DNA of 64,000 nucleotides from SZUA-181 sp964601765 (GTDB lineage: Bacteria; Pseudomonadota; Zetaproteobacteria; Mariprofundales; Mariprofundaceae): assembly GCA_964601765.1 (NCBI GenBank), contig CAZROR010000001.1, forward strand, positions 1-64,000, read 5' to 3'. Numbering within the stretch: the stretch's first letter is position 1; the number at the start of each line of letters is the position of its first letter. The position numbers were made by a program, and so were the translations under genes. Positions 49,677 to 58,385 of this stretch are shown here, in pieces. A model generated the notes under the pieces. The model worked only from the letters and a program-made list of their open reading frames with translations, had not been told where the DNA came from and did not search any database.

Positions 49677-50912
49677 CTATTCATAGCGCAGGGCATCTGC
49701 CGGTGGGATGCCAGCAGCGCGCCACGCCGGATAGAATGTAGCCGCCATACCCATACAAAAGCTCGTGATGATCACGATGGAAACAGACACGGGATCGATG
49801 ATGGAGGGCACATGGTCGATATAATAAACGTCCCCGGACAGAATTGTTATGCCAGTCACGCGTTCCACCCAAGCCAGCATCGTATCGAGCTCCGAGGCCA
49901 GCAGCAGGCCAAAAAAAGCCCCAAGCCCGGTTCCTGCGCCAGTCAACAGAGCACCCATGCTCAGGAATACGCCCATGATTGACCCACGGGTTGCACCGAC
50001 CGTTTTCAGGATGGCAATTTCCTTGCGCCGCTCCATAACGACCATCACAAGTGATGACACCATATTGAACACTGCGACAAGCACAATCAGAGACAGAATG
50101 ACACCCATGACAACGCGCTCCATGCGCAAGGCATGGAAAAAGGAACGGTGACGCTGCATCCAGTCAATCACCCAAGTGCCGGGCGGAAACATATGGCGGG
50201 CGACTTCTGCAACGGCACGTGCCTGATCGCGGTCGGCCAGATGCAGCGCGATCCCGGAAATGCTATCACCCATGCGGCTCAGGCGCTGTACGGCAGCAAG
50301 CGGTGCCATGATGAGACCAATGTCGTATTCATAGAAGCCGGAATCAAAAATGCCAGCCAACCGGAAGGCCCGCATGCGCGGCGCGATGCCTCCGGGGCCA
50401 ATGCCTGATGCAGGGGAGAGCAGACGAATGCGATCACCGACCTGCACGCCCAGTTTCCGCGCCAGGTCCTTGCCCATGACGATCTGGAAAATATCGTCAT
50501 CCGACGCATGCGGGTAGCGCCCCTGAACAATATGTGCGGCGAGTTGGTGTTCACGCGAGAAATCCACGCCTTTCAAGATAGCGCCGGCAGCCTGTGTACC
50601 GACTGCTGCAAGCACCTGTGATGCAACATAGGGGGCTGCCTGTACCACGCCAGGTAATTTGCCAGCCTGTACCAGCCAGGTGCGCCAGTCTGCAATGCGT
50701 TCTCCCGGCCCCTGGATGTCCACATGTGAGGAAAAGCCGAGGATGCGGTCCTTCAACTCCGTATCAAAGCCATACATGACGGAAAGTACGACGATGAGTG
50801 CCGCCACACCAATGGCCACACCAATACCGGAGCTCCAGCCCACGAGTGAAACAAAACGCTCTTCGCGCCTTGAACGCAGATAACGTATGGCGAGCATAAA
50901 TTCGTAGCGCAT
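49677..50912 (-). CDS. lolC: Lipoprotein-releasing ABC transporter permease LolC/LolE
   Basis: Inner-membrane permease that hands outer-membrane lipoproteins to LolA. The 411-residue product starts YEFMLAIRYLRSRREERFVSLVGWSSGIGVAIGVAALIVVLSVM with the first membrane helix. A periplasmic domain (about 50-270) follows, then three C-terminal helices in the FtsX fold with VMERRKEIAILKTVGATRGSI and FYPAWRAAGIPPADALRYE. Only one permease gene is present, so the complex may be of the LolF2D2 type in which a single hybrid subunit replaces LolC and LolE. Confidence 0.93.
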   Translation of the reverse strand: MRYEFMLAIRYLRSRREERFVSLVGWSSGIGVAIGVAALIVVLSVMYGFDTELKDRILGFSSHVDIQGPGERIADWRTWLVQAGKLPGVVQAAPYVASQVLAAVGTQAAGAILKGVDFSREHQLAAHIVQGRYPHASDDDIFQIVMGKDLARKLGVQVGDRIRLLSPASGIGPGGIAPRMRAFRLAGIFDSGFYEYDIGLIMAPLAAVQRLSRMGDSISGIALHLADRDQARAVAEVARHMFPPGTWVIDWMQRHRSFFHALRMERVVMGVILSLIVLVAVFNMVSSLVMVVMERRKEIAILKTVGATRGSIMGVFLSMGALLTGAGTGLGAFFGLLLASELDTMLAWVERVTGITILSGDVYYIDHVPSIIDPVSVSIVIITSFCMGMAATFYPAWRAAGIPPADALRYE

Positions 50913-50915
50913 GCG

Positions 50916-52274
50916 TCAGGTCAGGTAGCGCAAATACAAATAGATATGCGCTATTCCAATGCTCATCAGCATCAACAGCAGCGCATGCCGTGTAAACTGC
51001 AGAAAGCCGATGGGGTGGCCGGCACGCTGCGCAAAGCCGGCAACAATCAGGTTGGCTGAGGCGCCAATCAGCGATCCATTGCCCCCCAGGCATGCCCCCA
51101 GGGCCAGGGCCCACCATAAGGGAACCAGGGCCTGATCCCCACCAAAAGCCGGCGCCATATTCTGAATCATCGGGATCATCGTTGCGACAAACGGGATGTT
51201 GTCGATAACGGCGGAGGCCAGAGCCGAAATCCACAGAATGGCAGCAACCGTCGCATTGAAGTCCCCACCGGTCAGCCTCAGCGTCTTTTCTGCCAGCCAG
51301 GCAATCACACCGACGTGTTCCACGCCGGTGACAACGATAAACAAACCGACAAAGAAGAAAATCGTTGTCCACTCCACCTCGCCCATGGTTGTATGAAAGT
51401 GGTGATCCTTGGTCTCAAGGTCCTCACCCCAGGTGCGCAACAGCAGCAACAGGGCGGCGCCAAACATCGCAATGCTGGCGGGCTCCAGATGCAGGCTGTG
51501 TGACATCATGAAGCCGAAAATCACAAGCCCCAGCACAGCCAGGCTCTTTTTCAACAACGGTACATCCTTGATGGCCTCGCGCTCGTTGAAGGCCATCACC
51601 ATGGCCCTGGCCTCCTCCGAGGCCCGGATACTGCGACCGAACAGCAACCAAATGGCAACAAGTGTTGCCAGCAGAACAAACGGGATAATTGGTGTCAAAT
51701 TAACAAGAAAGTCCATAAAGCTCAGGTGTGCCTGTGAGCCTATCATGATATTCGGCGGGTCACCGATCAGCGTCGCCGTACCTCCAATATTGGAAGCGAG
51801 AATCTGTGAGAAAAGATAGGGATAGGGCTTCACATCCAGAGCATCGGTTATCAACAGCGTAACCGGTGCAATAAGCAGCACGGTTGTGACGTTGTCCAGA
51901 AAGGCCGAAAATACTGCCGTCACGACCGCCAGCATGACCAAAATCCACCAAGGGTGCCCGTTCACGACCTTGGCAGATTTGATAGCCACATATTGGAACA
52001 TTCCGGTTTTCTGGCTGATGGCGACAATTACCATCATACCGGTCAGCAGGCCAATCGTGTTGAAATCAATGCCAGCTACCGCTTCCTCCTGCGTGAGTAC
52101 ACCACACAGAATCATCAGACCAGCGCCAAGCAATGAGAGTACGGCACGGTTGAATTTCTCCATCATGATCGTGCCATAGACAACAAGTAGAATGCAGACG
52201 GCGATCCAGGCCGGTTCCAGCCCGAAAATCGCACCATGGGCCGTCATGTCTGCAGCCACAGCATGCTCCATCAT
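50916..52274 (-). CDS. ArsB/NhaD-superfamily ion transporter
   Basis: 452-residue inner-membrane protein with about eleven to twelve hydrophobic helices. It contains the ion-transporter signature FLDNVTTVLLIAPVTLLIT followed by QILASNIGGTATLIGDPPNIMIG, and the mirrored second half AVIDNIPFVATMIPMI and GGNGSLIGASANLI. These are the two re-entrant SNT/DNP-containing repeats of the ArsB/NhaD (P-protein-like) family. Substrate is uncertain: sodium/proton exchange, arsenite, or an organic anion are all possible. It overlaps the CBS-domain gene by 4 bp and ends 3 bp before lolC. Confidence 0.88.
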   Translation of the reverse strand: MMEHAVAADMTAHGAIFGLEPAWIAVCILLVVYGTIMMEKFNRAVLSLLGAGLMILCGVLTQEEAVAGIDFNTIGLLTGMMVIVAISQKTGMFQYVAIKSAKVVNGHPWWILVMLAVVTAVFSAFLDNVTTVLLIAPVTLLITDALDVKPYPYLFSQILASNIGGTATLIGDPPNIMIGSQAHLSFMDFLVNLTPIIPFVLLATLVAIWLLFGRSIRASEEARAMVMAFNEREAIKDVPLLKKSLAVLGLVIFGFMMSHSLHLEPASIAMFGAALLLLLRTWGEDLETKDHHFHTTMGEVEWTTIFFFVGLFIVVTGVEHVGVIAWLAEKTLRLTGGDFNATVAAILWISALASAVIDNIPFVATMIPMIQNMAPAFGGDQALVPLWWALALGACLGGNGSLIGASANLIVAGFAQRAGHPIGFLQFTRHALLLMLMSIGIAHIYLYLRYLT

Positions 52275-52744
52275 ACCTTGCCGTTGCTCAGGTGAAGACG
52301 GCGAAAATGGTCGAGAATATCACCGGGAGAAATAATGCCGCAGAGGTGGTTGTCCTCGTCGACGACCAGGGCGTAAAGGTGCTGCTGCTCGTCCGCAGCC
52401 AGCGAAGCTGATACGGCCAGCAGGGATTCGTCCTCCTGCACCACCAAAGGATGCCTGTCCATGACATCGGCCACCTGCTGGCCGATGATACGGGCGTAGT
52501 GCTCGGGCAGCACAGCGATATCCGGGGCATAGGCGACATCCCCAAGGGCGCCGGAAAGGATGTAATCGGGCAACAGGCGGCGTAGAATATTGATGGTGCT
52601 GATTGCCCCGCATAATTGCTTGTCCGCATTCACGACCGGCAGCATGCGGAGCTTGTGACTGCGCATTACGGCCAGCGCATCTTCCAGATTCTGTTCTGGT
52701 GCCGCTGTCAGCACCCTGGTTTTCATTACGTCACGAGCCAGCAT
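52271..52744 (-). CDS. Twin CBS-domain protein
   Basis: 157-residue cytoplasmic protein made of two CBS modules (about 5-60: VMKTRVLTAAPEQNLEDALAVMRSHKLRMLPVVNADKQLCGAIS; about 90-150: VADVMDRHPLVVQEDESLLAVSASLAADEQQHLYALVVDEDNHLCGIIS). CBS pairs bind adenosine nucleotides and regulate attached transporters or enzymes. The 4-bp overlap with the transporter gene suggests that it senses energy state or ionic strength for that transporter. Confidence 0.9.
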   Translation of the reverse strand: MLARDVMKTRVLTAAPEQNLEDALAVMRSHKLRMLPVVNADKQLCGAISTINILRRLLPDYILSGALGDVAYAPDIAVLPEHYARIIGQQVADVMDRHPLVVQEDESLLAVSASLAADEQQHLYALVVDEDNHLCGIISPGDILDHFRRLHLSNGKV

Positions 52745-52842
52745 GGTTTCGCCTCCTGATGGGCATCATTCAATCATAGCCGCGCCCCCCGGTTTGGCAA
52801 AAAGGCTCAAGCTGCAGAGGCTATTCCCGGCCGACGGCGCAC

Positions 52843-54351
52843 CTATGCACCGGGTGATTCTGGTCGCATATGGGGAAACAGCAGCACATCACGAATCGAG
52901 TGCTGACCCGTAAACATCATGACAAGGCGATCCACCCCGATACCAACGCCTGCCGCAGGTGGCATGCCGAACTCGAGCGCACGCAGATAGTCCTCATCCA
53001 CGGGTGGCGCCTCCAGATCACCGGCCTGTTTTGCCTTGGCCTGCTCGTTGAAGCGTGCCCGCTGATCATCGGGGTCGTTGAGTTCCGAAAAGCCATTGGC
53101 GATTTCGCGACCGGCGGCAATCAGCTCAAAGCGATCGGTTACAGACGGCTCATCGGTATTGCGCCGTGCCAGTGGCGAAACATCCACGGGGTAATGCGTC
53201 ACGAAGGTCGGATCCTGAATATAAGGCTCGACAAGATGCTCATACAAAGCCACAAGATAATGGCCGGCCTTCCATGTAATCAGCGGCTTGAAGCCCTCGA
53301 TCTCCTGCAGGCAGGCTGTGGCCAGCAGACTCTTGTTATCTGCATGCCCGCGCAGATCCGGGCGCTTCTCGAATACGCTTTCATCCAGGCGCATGCGCCT
53401 GAACGGCTTATCCAGCCGGATGGGAACACCCTCCCACACGACCTCATGGATGCCTGTCTGCTCGGCCACACCGCGAATCAGGGCCTCGGTTGCATCCATG
53501 GCGTCATGATAGTCCGCATAGGCCTGGTAAAACTCCACCATCGTAAACTCGGGATTGTGTGTCGCATCTACACCCTCATTGCGAAAGTTGCGATTGATTT
53601 CGAAGACGCGTTCAAAGCCCCCCACCAACAAGCGCTTCAAATACAGCTCCGGAGCGATACGCAGATACAGCTGCATATCGAGTGCATGATGATGTGTCGT
53701 GAACGGGCGTGCTGCCGCACCGCCAGGTTGCACCTGCAGCATCGGCGTTTCCACTTCCATGAAGCCGCGCGCTTCAAGACCTTGTCGCAGGGCCGAGACA
53801 ATCCGGGAGCGTATGCGGAATACCTCGCGCACTTCAGGATTGACCATCAAATCCACGTAACGTTGCCGATAACGCGTTTCCTTGTCACTTAAGCCATGCC
53901 ATTTTTCTGGTAATGGCCGCAGGCACTTGGTAATTAGCTCAACTGCCGTGACACGCACCGACAGCTCACCGCTTTTCGTGCGAAACAGCACTCCCTCCGC
54001 GCCAATGATGTCGCCCATATCCCATTTTTTTGTTGGATTGTACACCGCTGCGCCAAGCACATCCCGGTTCAGGAACAACTGTATGCGCCCGCTGGCATCC
54101 TGAATGTGTACAAAGCTGGACTTCCCCATCACGCGGTGCGCCATCATCCTGCCAGCCACGCGCACGCGAACAGCTGCCTCCTCCAGGCGCCCGCCATCCC
54201 ACTCAGCATACCGGGCACGAATATCTGCTGTTGAGATATCGGGTCGGAAGGAATTTGGATAAGTGAAGCCGTCGCTGCGCAGCCGCGCCAGCTTCTCGCG
54301 GCGCACCTGAACCTGTTCGCCCTCCTGCCGGGCCGGTGGCGTGTTCAACAC
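52843..54351 (-). CDS. lysS: Lysyl-tRNA synthetase, class II
   Basis: Charges tRNA-Lys. The 502-residue product has the N-terminal OB-fold anticodon-binding domain (RVAGRMMAHRVMGKSSFVHIQDASGRIQL). It also has motif 2 (FRNEGVDATHNPEFTMVEFYQAYADY) and motif 3 (GMPPAAGVGIGVDRLVMMFTGQHSIRDVLLFP), with the HYPVDVSPLAR active-site block. The start is GTG at 54351 after a GAAGGTGAG stretch, or the next TTG. The 98 bp after it, up to the CBS gene, holds no obvious feature. Confidence 0.97.
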   Translation of the reverse strand: MLNTPPARQEGEQVQVRREKLARLRSDGFTYPNSFRPDISTADIRARYAEWDGGRLEEAAVRVRVAGRMMAHRVMGKSSFVHIQDASGRIQLFLNRDVLGAAVYNPTKKWDMGDIIGAEGVLFRTKSGELSVRVTAVELITKCLRPLPEKWHGLSDKETRYRQRYVDLMVNPEVREVFRIRSRIVSALRQGLEARGFMEVETPMLQVQPGGAAARPFTTHHHALDMQLYLRIAPELYLKRLLVGGFERVFEINRNFRNEGVDATHNPEFTMVEFYQAYADYHDAMDATEALIRGVAEQTGIHEVVWEGVPIRLDKPFRRMRLDESVFEKRPDLRGHADNKSLLATACLQEIEGFKPLITWKAGHYLVALYEHLVEPYIQDPTFVTHYPVDVSPLARRNTDEPSVTDRFELIAAGREIANGFSELNDPDDQRARFNEQAKAKQAGDLEAPPVDEDYLRALEFGMPPAAGVGIGVDRLVMMFTGQHSIRDVLLFPHMRPESPGA

Positions 54352-54420
54352 CTCACCTTCTCATAGCGATATCCAGCCGTCCGCTGCAGGCGGCAGCCAG
54401 GGCCTGACGCTCCGATTGTG

Positions 54421-54846
54421 TTACCGGCTATGTAGATCAAGCGCGCCGAAGAAAAAGGCGATTTCGGTTGCGGCATTTTCGGGTGAGTCCGAGCCATGCA
54501 CGGCATTGGCCTCGATGGAGTCGGCATGGTCAGCGCGAATGGTACCGGCCTCCGCTTCCTTTGGATCTGTGGCGCCCATCAGCTCGCGATTCAGGTTCAC
54601 GGCATTTTTTCCTTCCAGCACCATGGCCAGAATCGGGCCTGAGCTCATGTAGATGCACAGATCCTTGTAGAAGGGTCGATCCGCATGCACAGCGTAAAAC
54701 TGTCCGGCCTGTGCCGCATTCATGTGCACCATACGTGCAGCAATGATGGATAGGCCATTTTCCTCGAAACGGCGAATGATGTCGCCGATGACATTCTTGG
54801 CCACGGCATCTGGTTTGATAATGGAAAGCGTGCGTTCAACCGCCAT
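54421..54846 (-). CDS. ndk: Nucleoside diphosphate kinase
   Basis: Transfers the terminal phosphate of ATP to nucleoside diphosphates through a phosphohistidine. The 141-residue product begins AVERTLSIIKPDAVAKN and carries the active-site His in NAVHGSDSPENAATEIAFFF. The ATG at 54846 follows AAGGGGTTCAAGCA. The open frame to 54930 adds 28 unrelated residues. Length is normal. Confidence 0.98.
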   Translation of the reverse strand: MAVERTLSIIKPDAVAKNVIGDIIRRFEENGLSIIAARMVHMNAAQAGQFYAVHADRPFYKDLCIYMSSGPILAMVLEGKNAVNLNRELMGATDPKEAEAGTIRADHADSIEANAVHGSDSPENAATEIAFFFGALDLHSR

Positions 54847-54904
54847 TGCTTGAACCCCTTGATAAGAAAAAACATTGCCGGTGGCAACCGGCGTGCGCGG
54901 CACT

Positions 54905-55381
54905 CTAGTGGAGGCGCACGCCAGTTCCAAGCGTCGAATTCCCCAACGGGAAACGGGGCAAGTGGCTGCGGATTTCCTCGGGCGGCAGTTGCGTCAGGTC
55001 CTTGTCAATCTCTGCCGCAAGCATGGCGGCCAGCGCCGGCGTGTACGCCTTTCTAAGCAGGCCCAGAAAGCCCGGTGCCGCCATGACGTACAGGCGCGAA
55101 AACTTTCCGTTCTTCCGCCCTGTCTCCAGATGGTCAACAATCTGCTTCGCAAAGGCGATGGCAGCCTGGCGCTTTGGCTCCACGGCCTGCTCCATGACAT
55201 GCCGTCCCATGCCGTGGCTGTCAAAGGCACGGCCGGGCAGGTCTGATGTCAACTCCCGTTCATGCAAGCGGGAATCCGCGTTGTCGAATGTCTGCAGCAA
55301 CTGCAAGCCGACTCGCGGCTTGGGGAGTGAGAACAGTTGTGCTCGGCTGCTGTTCGCAACCAGTACCCAGGCAGTCGTCAT
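54905..55381 (-). CDS. Host-attachment-type protein (PF10116-like)
   Basis: 158-residue soluble protein. It begins TAWVLVANSSRAQLFSL and has LHERELTSDLPGRAFDSHGMGRHVME, FAKQIVDHLETGRKNGKFSRLYVMAAPGFLGLLR and TQLPPEEIRSHLP, all typical of the family named after an Agrobacterium attachment mutant. The fold resembles eRF1/Pelota-like RNase domains; its true role is unknown. No signal peptide is present. It lies alone between ndk and mnmA. Confidence 0.85.
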   Translation of the reverse strand: MTTAWVLVANSSRAQLFSLPKPRVGLQLLQTFDNADSRLHERELTSDLPGRAFDSHGMGRHVMEQAVEPKRQAAIAFAKQIVDHLETGRKNGKFSRLYVMAAPGFLGLLRKAYTPALAAMLAAEIDKDLTQLPPEEIRSHLPRFPLGNSTLGTGVRLH

Positions 55382-55443
55382 TACATGGCCTCCTTGTCGT
55401 CATCCAGTTATGAGGTTACCCCCTACCTGTATCTTATAGCATG

Positions 55444-56547
55444 TCAGACGGGATGCGCCCTGCGGACAATACCACCGCCAAGCAGCTCTTCCCCGGCATA
55501 AAAGGCTGCTACCTGCCCAGGTGCTGTCAGCGGCTGCGGACTTGTCAGGGCAACCCTGCCCTCTTTGTCATCAACAGATATCGAACACGGCACCGGCCGG
55601 GACTGATAGCGCAGCTTGGCCGTTATTGCCTCGCCCTCCCTAGGTGCCCGGATCCATGTCAGCTCACCAACATCCACTGACTGAATACTTGCGTGTTCCG
55701 GATGTGCCACCACTACCTGAGCGCGGCTGCCATCAAGCCCCACGACATGCCAGGGCCCACCCGACAAACCAAGTCCCCGCCGCTGCCCGAGCGTGAACGC
55801 AGCGATACCGTCATGACGGCCAAGCACGTTGCCGTGCAGGTCGACAATATCGCCCGGCACAAGGCCGGTGCGGCTGCCCTGCCGACGCAGAAAGGCAAGG
55901 CGGTCGCCGCCCGGAATAAAGCAGATATCCTGGCTCTCATGCTTGGACGCCGTCGGCAGGCCGGCGGCCCTGGCAATCCTGCGCGTCTCATCCTTGTGCA
56001 TGTGCCCCACCGGAAACAGCAGGCGGGCTACCTGGGTGCGACCTGTCGTAGCCAGAAAATAACTCTGATCCTTGGTAGCATCCGCACCACGAAACAGGCG
56101 TACGCCATGCGCATCATCACAACGCCGCACGTAATGCCCGGTCGCCACGAATTCCGCTTCCAGCCTGTCTGCCACATCAAGCAGGGCGCCAAACTTCACG
56201 AAGCGGTTGCAGCGTTCACACGGATTCGGTGTGAGACCGGACTCATAGCCGGCGATAAACGGATCGATTACGTCCCGTCTGAAGACCTCTCGCATATCCA
56301 TGTTATAGAAGTCGATACCGAGCGTATCGGCTACACGGCGGGCGTCATACACATCCTCGGTGGCGCAGCACGAGCCATGGCGGCTCACCTCATCGCGCGA
56401 ATAATCCCAGACGTGCAGGAAAACGCCGACCACCTCCGCACCGGCACGATGCAGCAGCGCCGCCATGACCGACGAATCCACACCGCCGCTCATCGCCGCA
56501 ATGATGCGCCGGCCCTTCAGGCTGCCCAGATCATTTGGGTTACTCAT
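55444..56547 (-). CDS. mnmA: tRNA-specific 2-thiouridylase MnmA
   Basis: Adds sulfur to position 2 of U34 in tRNA-Lys, -Glu and -Gln. The 367-residue product has the PP-loop SGGVDSS (from residue 20) and two catalytic cysteines in NPCERCNRFVKFG and SQDICFIPGGD. Its KDQSYFLATTGRTQVARLLFPVGH block and C-terminal beta-barrel are also typical. The ATG at 56547 begins the conserved protein; the frame upstream is open only because it runs toward the MITE-like element. The element lies 49 bp upstream, so it could affect expression. Confidence 0.97.
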   Translation of the reverse strand: MSNPNDLGSLKGRRIIAAMSGGVDSSVMAALLHRAGAEVVGVFLHVWDYSRDEVSRHGSCCATEDVYDARRVADTLGIDFYNMDMREVFRRDVIDPFIAGYESGLTPNPCERCNRFVKFGALLDVADRLEAEFVATGHYVRRCDDAHGVRLFRGADATKDQSYFLATTGRTQVARLLFPVGHMHKDETRRIARAAGLPTASKHESQDICFIPGGDRLAFLRRQGSRTGLVPGDIVDLHGNVLGRHDGIAAFTLGQRRGLGLSGGPWHVVGLDGSRAQVVVAHPEHASIQSVDVGELTWIRAPREGEAITAKLRYQSRPVPCSISVDDKEGRVALTSPQPLTAPGQVAAFYAGEELLGGGIVRRAHPV

Positions 56548-56596
56548 GCACCGGCATGATGCCCACCCCGCTTGCGAATGGAAACCGGAAACAAGT

Positions 56597-56767
56597 GGAA
56601 CCTCTGAATAAGCCCTCCATGAGTCGCATTGCTGCTGCAATCGTGATGCGCGCAAGGAAGGCGACGCAGCTCAAAGCCTGAGCTACGAAGGCAGGGATCC
56701 TGACGCCGCGAGTGTGCGATTGCAGCGCAACCCTTGCGGGCCCTTGCGGGAGTTATTCAGAGGTTCC
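56597..56767. mobile_element. MITE-like non-autonomous element, copy 2
   Basis: 171-bp non-coding element related to 900-1170 but in the opposite orientation. The left end GGAACCTCTGAATAAG starts at 56597 and the right end TTATTCAGAGGTTCC closes at 56767. The sequence between repeats CCCGCAAGGG twice and contains the same subterminal GCTGCAATCG/CGATTGCAGC pair. The right flank is TTAG, a YTAR site that also forms the tatD stop. The left flank does not match, so the duplication has decayed. It lacks the 120-bp block unique to copy 1. No transposase is encoded. Confidence 0.8.
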
Positions 56768-57550
56768 TTAGATGCCCTCGACACCAAAGCAGTGGCCGGC
56801 ATTTGCGGCCGTCACAGTAGCAAGATGTGCAACATCCGCGCCCCGTTCCCTGGCAATGCATGCGGCCACGTGGCGGACAAGGGCCGGCTCATTGCGCCGG
56901 CCACGGCAGGGATCCGGAGCCAGATACGGTGCATCCGTTTCAATCAGCAGCCGCTCCTCCGGCACGCGTGCGGCTACCGCACGCAGCGCGTCACTGCGCC
57001 TGAACGTCACATTGCCGCTGAATGAAATGTACATACCCATGTCCAGCGCTGCCTTCGCTGTTTCCCAGCCTGACGAAAAGCAGTGCATGACGCCGCCGCA
57101 GCGCTCGACATGCTCTTCCGCCAGTATCCGCAAGGTATCACGGTCCGCATCGCGCATGTGTACGATGACCGGCTTGCCCACCTCTCTGGCTGCCCGCAGG
57201 TGCAGCCGGAAGCGCGCCTGCTGCACATCCGGGGGTACGTGATGACGGAAAAAGTCCAGGCCGGTTTCGCCAATGGCCACGCATCGGGGGTGCACGGCAA
57301 GCGTGCAGAGCCGGGTAAGTGCAGGCTCCTCGTCAACCTCGTGATTCGGGTGCACACCAACACTGAAGTACACCTGCTCCCTCGCCTCCGCCAGTGTTTG
57401 CAGGCGTGGTACATGCTCCAGGTCCACGGCAACCGCGACGAGCCAGCGCCCGCCGGCTTCGGCAAAGCGCGTAAACACGGCTGCGCGATCGTCATCAAAA
57501 TGATGGAAGTCGACGTGGCAATGCGAATCGACAAGCACGGGCTCAGTCAT
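56768..57550 (-). CDS. tatD: TatD-family metal-dependent hydrolase
   Basis: Metal-dependent DNase/hydrolase of the TIM-barrel TatD family (YcfH-like). The 260-residue product has the metal ligands in order: HCH (10-12), GETGLDFF, VIVHMRD, VMHCFSSG and LLIETDAPYLAPDP. The ATG at 57550 overlaps the HAD gene stop in an ATGACTGA junction. The frame is open to 57688 but the extra residues are unrelated. The TAA stop abuts the terminal repeat of the MITE-like element. Confidence 0.94.
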   Translation of the reverse strand: MTEPVLVDSHCHVDFHHFDDDRAAVFTRFAEAGGRWLVAVAVDLEHVPRLQTLAEAREQVYFSVGVHPNHEVDEEPALTRLCTLAVHPRCVAIGETGLDFFRHHVPPDVQQARFRLHLRAAREVGKPVIVHMRDADRDTLRILAEEHVERCGGVMHCFSSGWETAKAALDMGMYISFSGNVTFRRSDALRAVAARVPEERLLIETDAPYLAPDPCRGRRNEPALVRHVAACIARERGADVAHLATVTAANAGHCFGVEGI

Positions 57551-58304
57551 CGGCCATGATCCGACGCAGGTGATCGAGCGTGACATGGTGCAACCCCTCC
57601 AGTCCATGCGGGTTCTCGGCAACAAAAATCGCATCCGCATCCGGTTCACCGAAATCGGAGACCACAAGGTCGGCACCGGTGAAATCATGCATGCGCGTGT
57701 AATCGTTGACGGTTACCACGCATTTCAGGCCCGCCGCACGTGCGGCCTGCCAGCCATTGCCGGAATCCTCCAGTGCCAGACAATGATCGGGACATACACC
57801 AAGCTCACGCATGGCGTGGATGTAGATATCCGGCGCCGGCTTTTTTGCCGGCACGATGTCGCCGGCTGCCAGCACGGCAAAGCGGTCAAACCATTCACTG
57901 CCCAGAGAGTGTTCGATCAGTGCATCGAGTGCTGCCGGTGTTGTTGTCGTTGCCACACCTAGCGTGATACCCGCCGCATACGCCTCGGTGAGCAGCCGCT
58001 TGACACCGGGGCGCAGTGGAATGGCGCCACTCGCGATCAGCGCCTGGTAGTGCCTGGTCTTGCTCGCATGCAGCCGGGCAATATCCTCGTCCGGCAGAGG
58101 CTGAACGCCCCGCCGCTCCGCATCGAAGCGGATGCGTTCCTTGCCGCCGGTCACGGCGAGCAGCTCGCCATAGGTCGGCACATCCCAGCGCCTGTCCATG
58201 CCAGCCTCCTCGAAAGCGAGGTTGAAGGCCACACGGTGGCCATCGCGCTCGGTATCGGCCAGTGTCCCGTCCACATCCCAGAGCAGACACTTCAATTCCG
58301 CCAC
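57543..58304 (-). CDS. cbbY: CbbY-type HAD phosphatase
   Basis: 253-residue haloacid dehalogenase superfamily phosphatase. It has the DxD motif (Asp10, Asp12 in LLWDVDGTLADTE), VATTTTPAALDALI, KKPAPDIYIHAM and ALEDSGNGWQAA. The cap segment ERDGHRVAFNLAFEEAG and YGELLAVTGGKERIRF are characteristic of CbbY, which removes the Rubisco inhibitor xylulose 1,5-bisphosphate. Other Calvin-cycle genes are not in the window, so an autotrophic role is inferred only from the subfamily. Gene overlaps tatD by 8 bp. Confidence 0.88.
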   Translation of the reverse strand: MAELKCLLWDVDGTLADTERDGHRVAFNLAFEEAGMDRRWDVPTYGELLAVTGGKERIRFDAERRGVQPLPDEDIARLHASKTRHYQALIASGAIPLRPGVKRLLTEAYAAGITLGVATTTTPAALDALIEHSLGSEWFDRFAVLAAGDIVPAKKPAPDIYIHAMRELGVCPDHCLALEDSGNGWQAARAAGLKCVVTVNDYTRMHDFTGADLVVSDFGEPDADAIFVAENPHGLEGLHHVTLDHLRRIMADD

Positions 58305-58385
58305 ATGACACCTCCTTGCATTTGCTTACTCTCCCGCTCGGCTGCAAGATTCCCCCGGACCCGACAGGCTGCTAAACTCCCAACC

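Noticed and set aside
56735..56751. Tandem CCCGCAAGGG repeat as a possible CRISPR or regulatory iteron
   Set aside because: Only two units, both inside the MITE-like element; no spacers or cas genes.
58050..58385. Extended N-terminus for ClpS
   Set aside because: It runs antisense through the HAD phosphatase gene and lacks similarity; ClpS of normal length begins at 58386.
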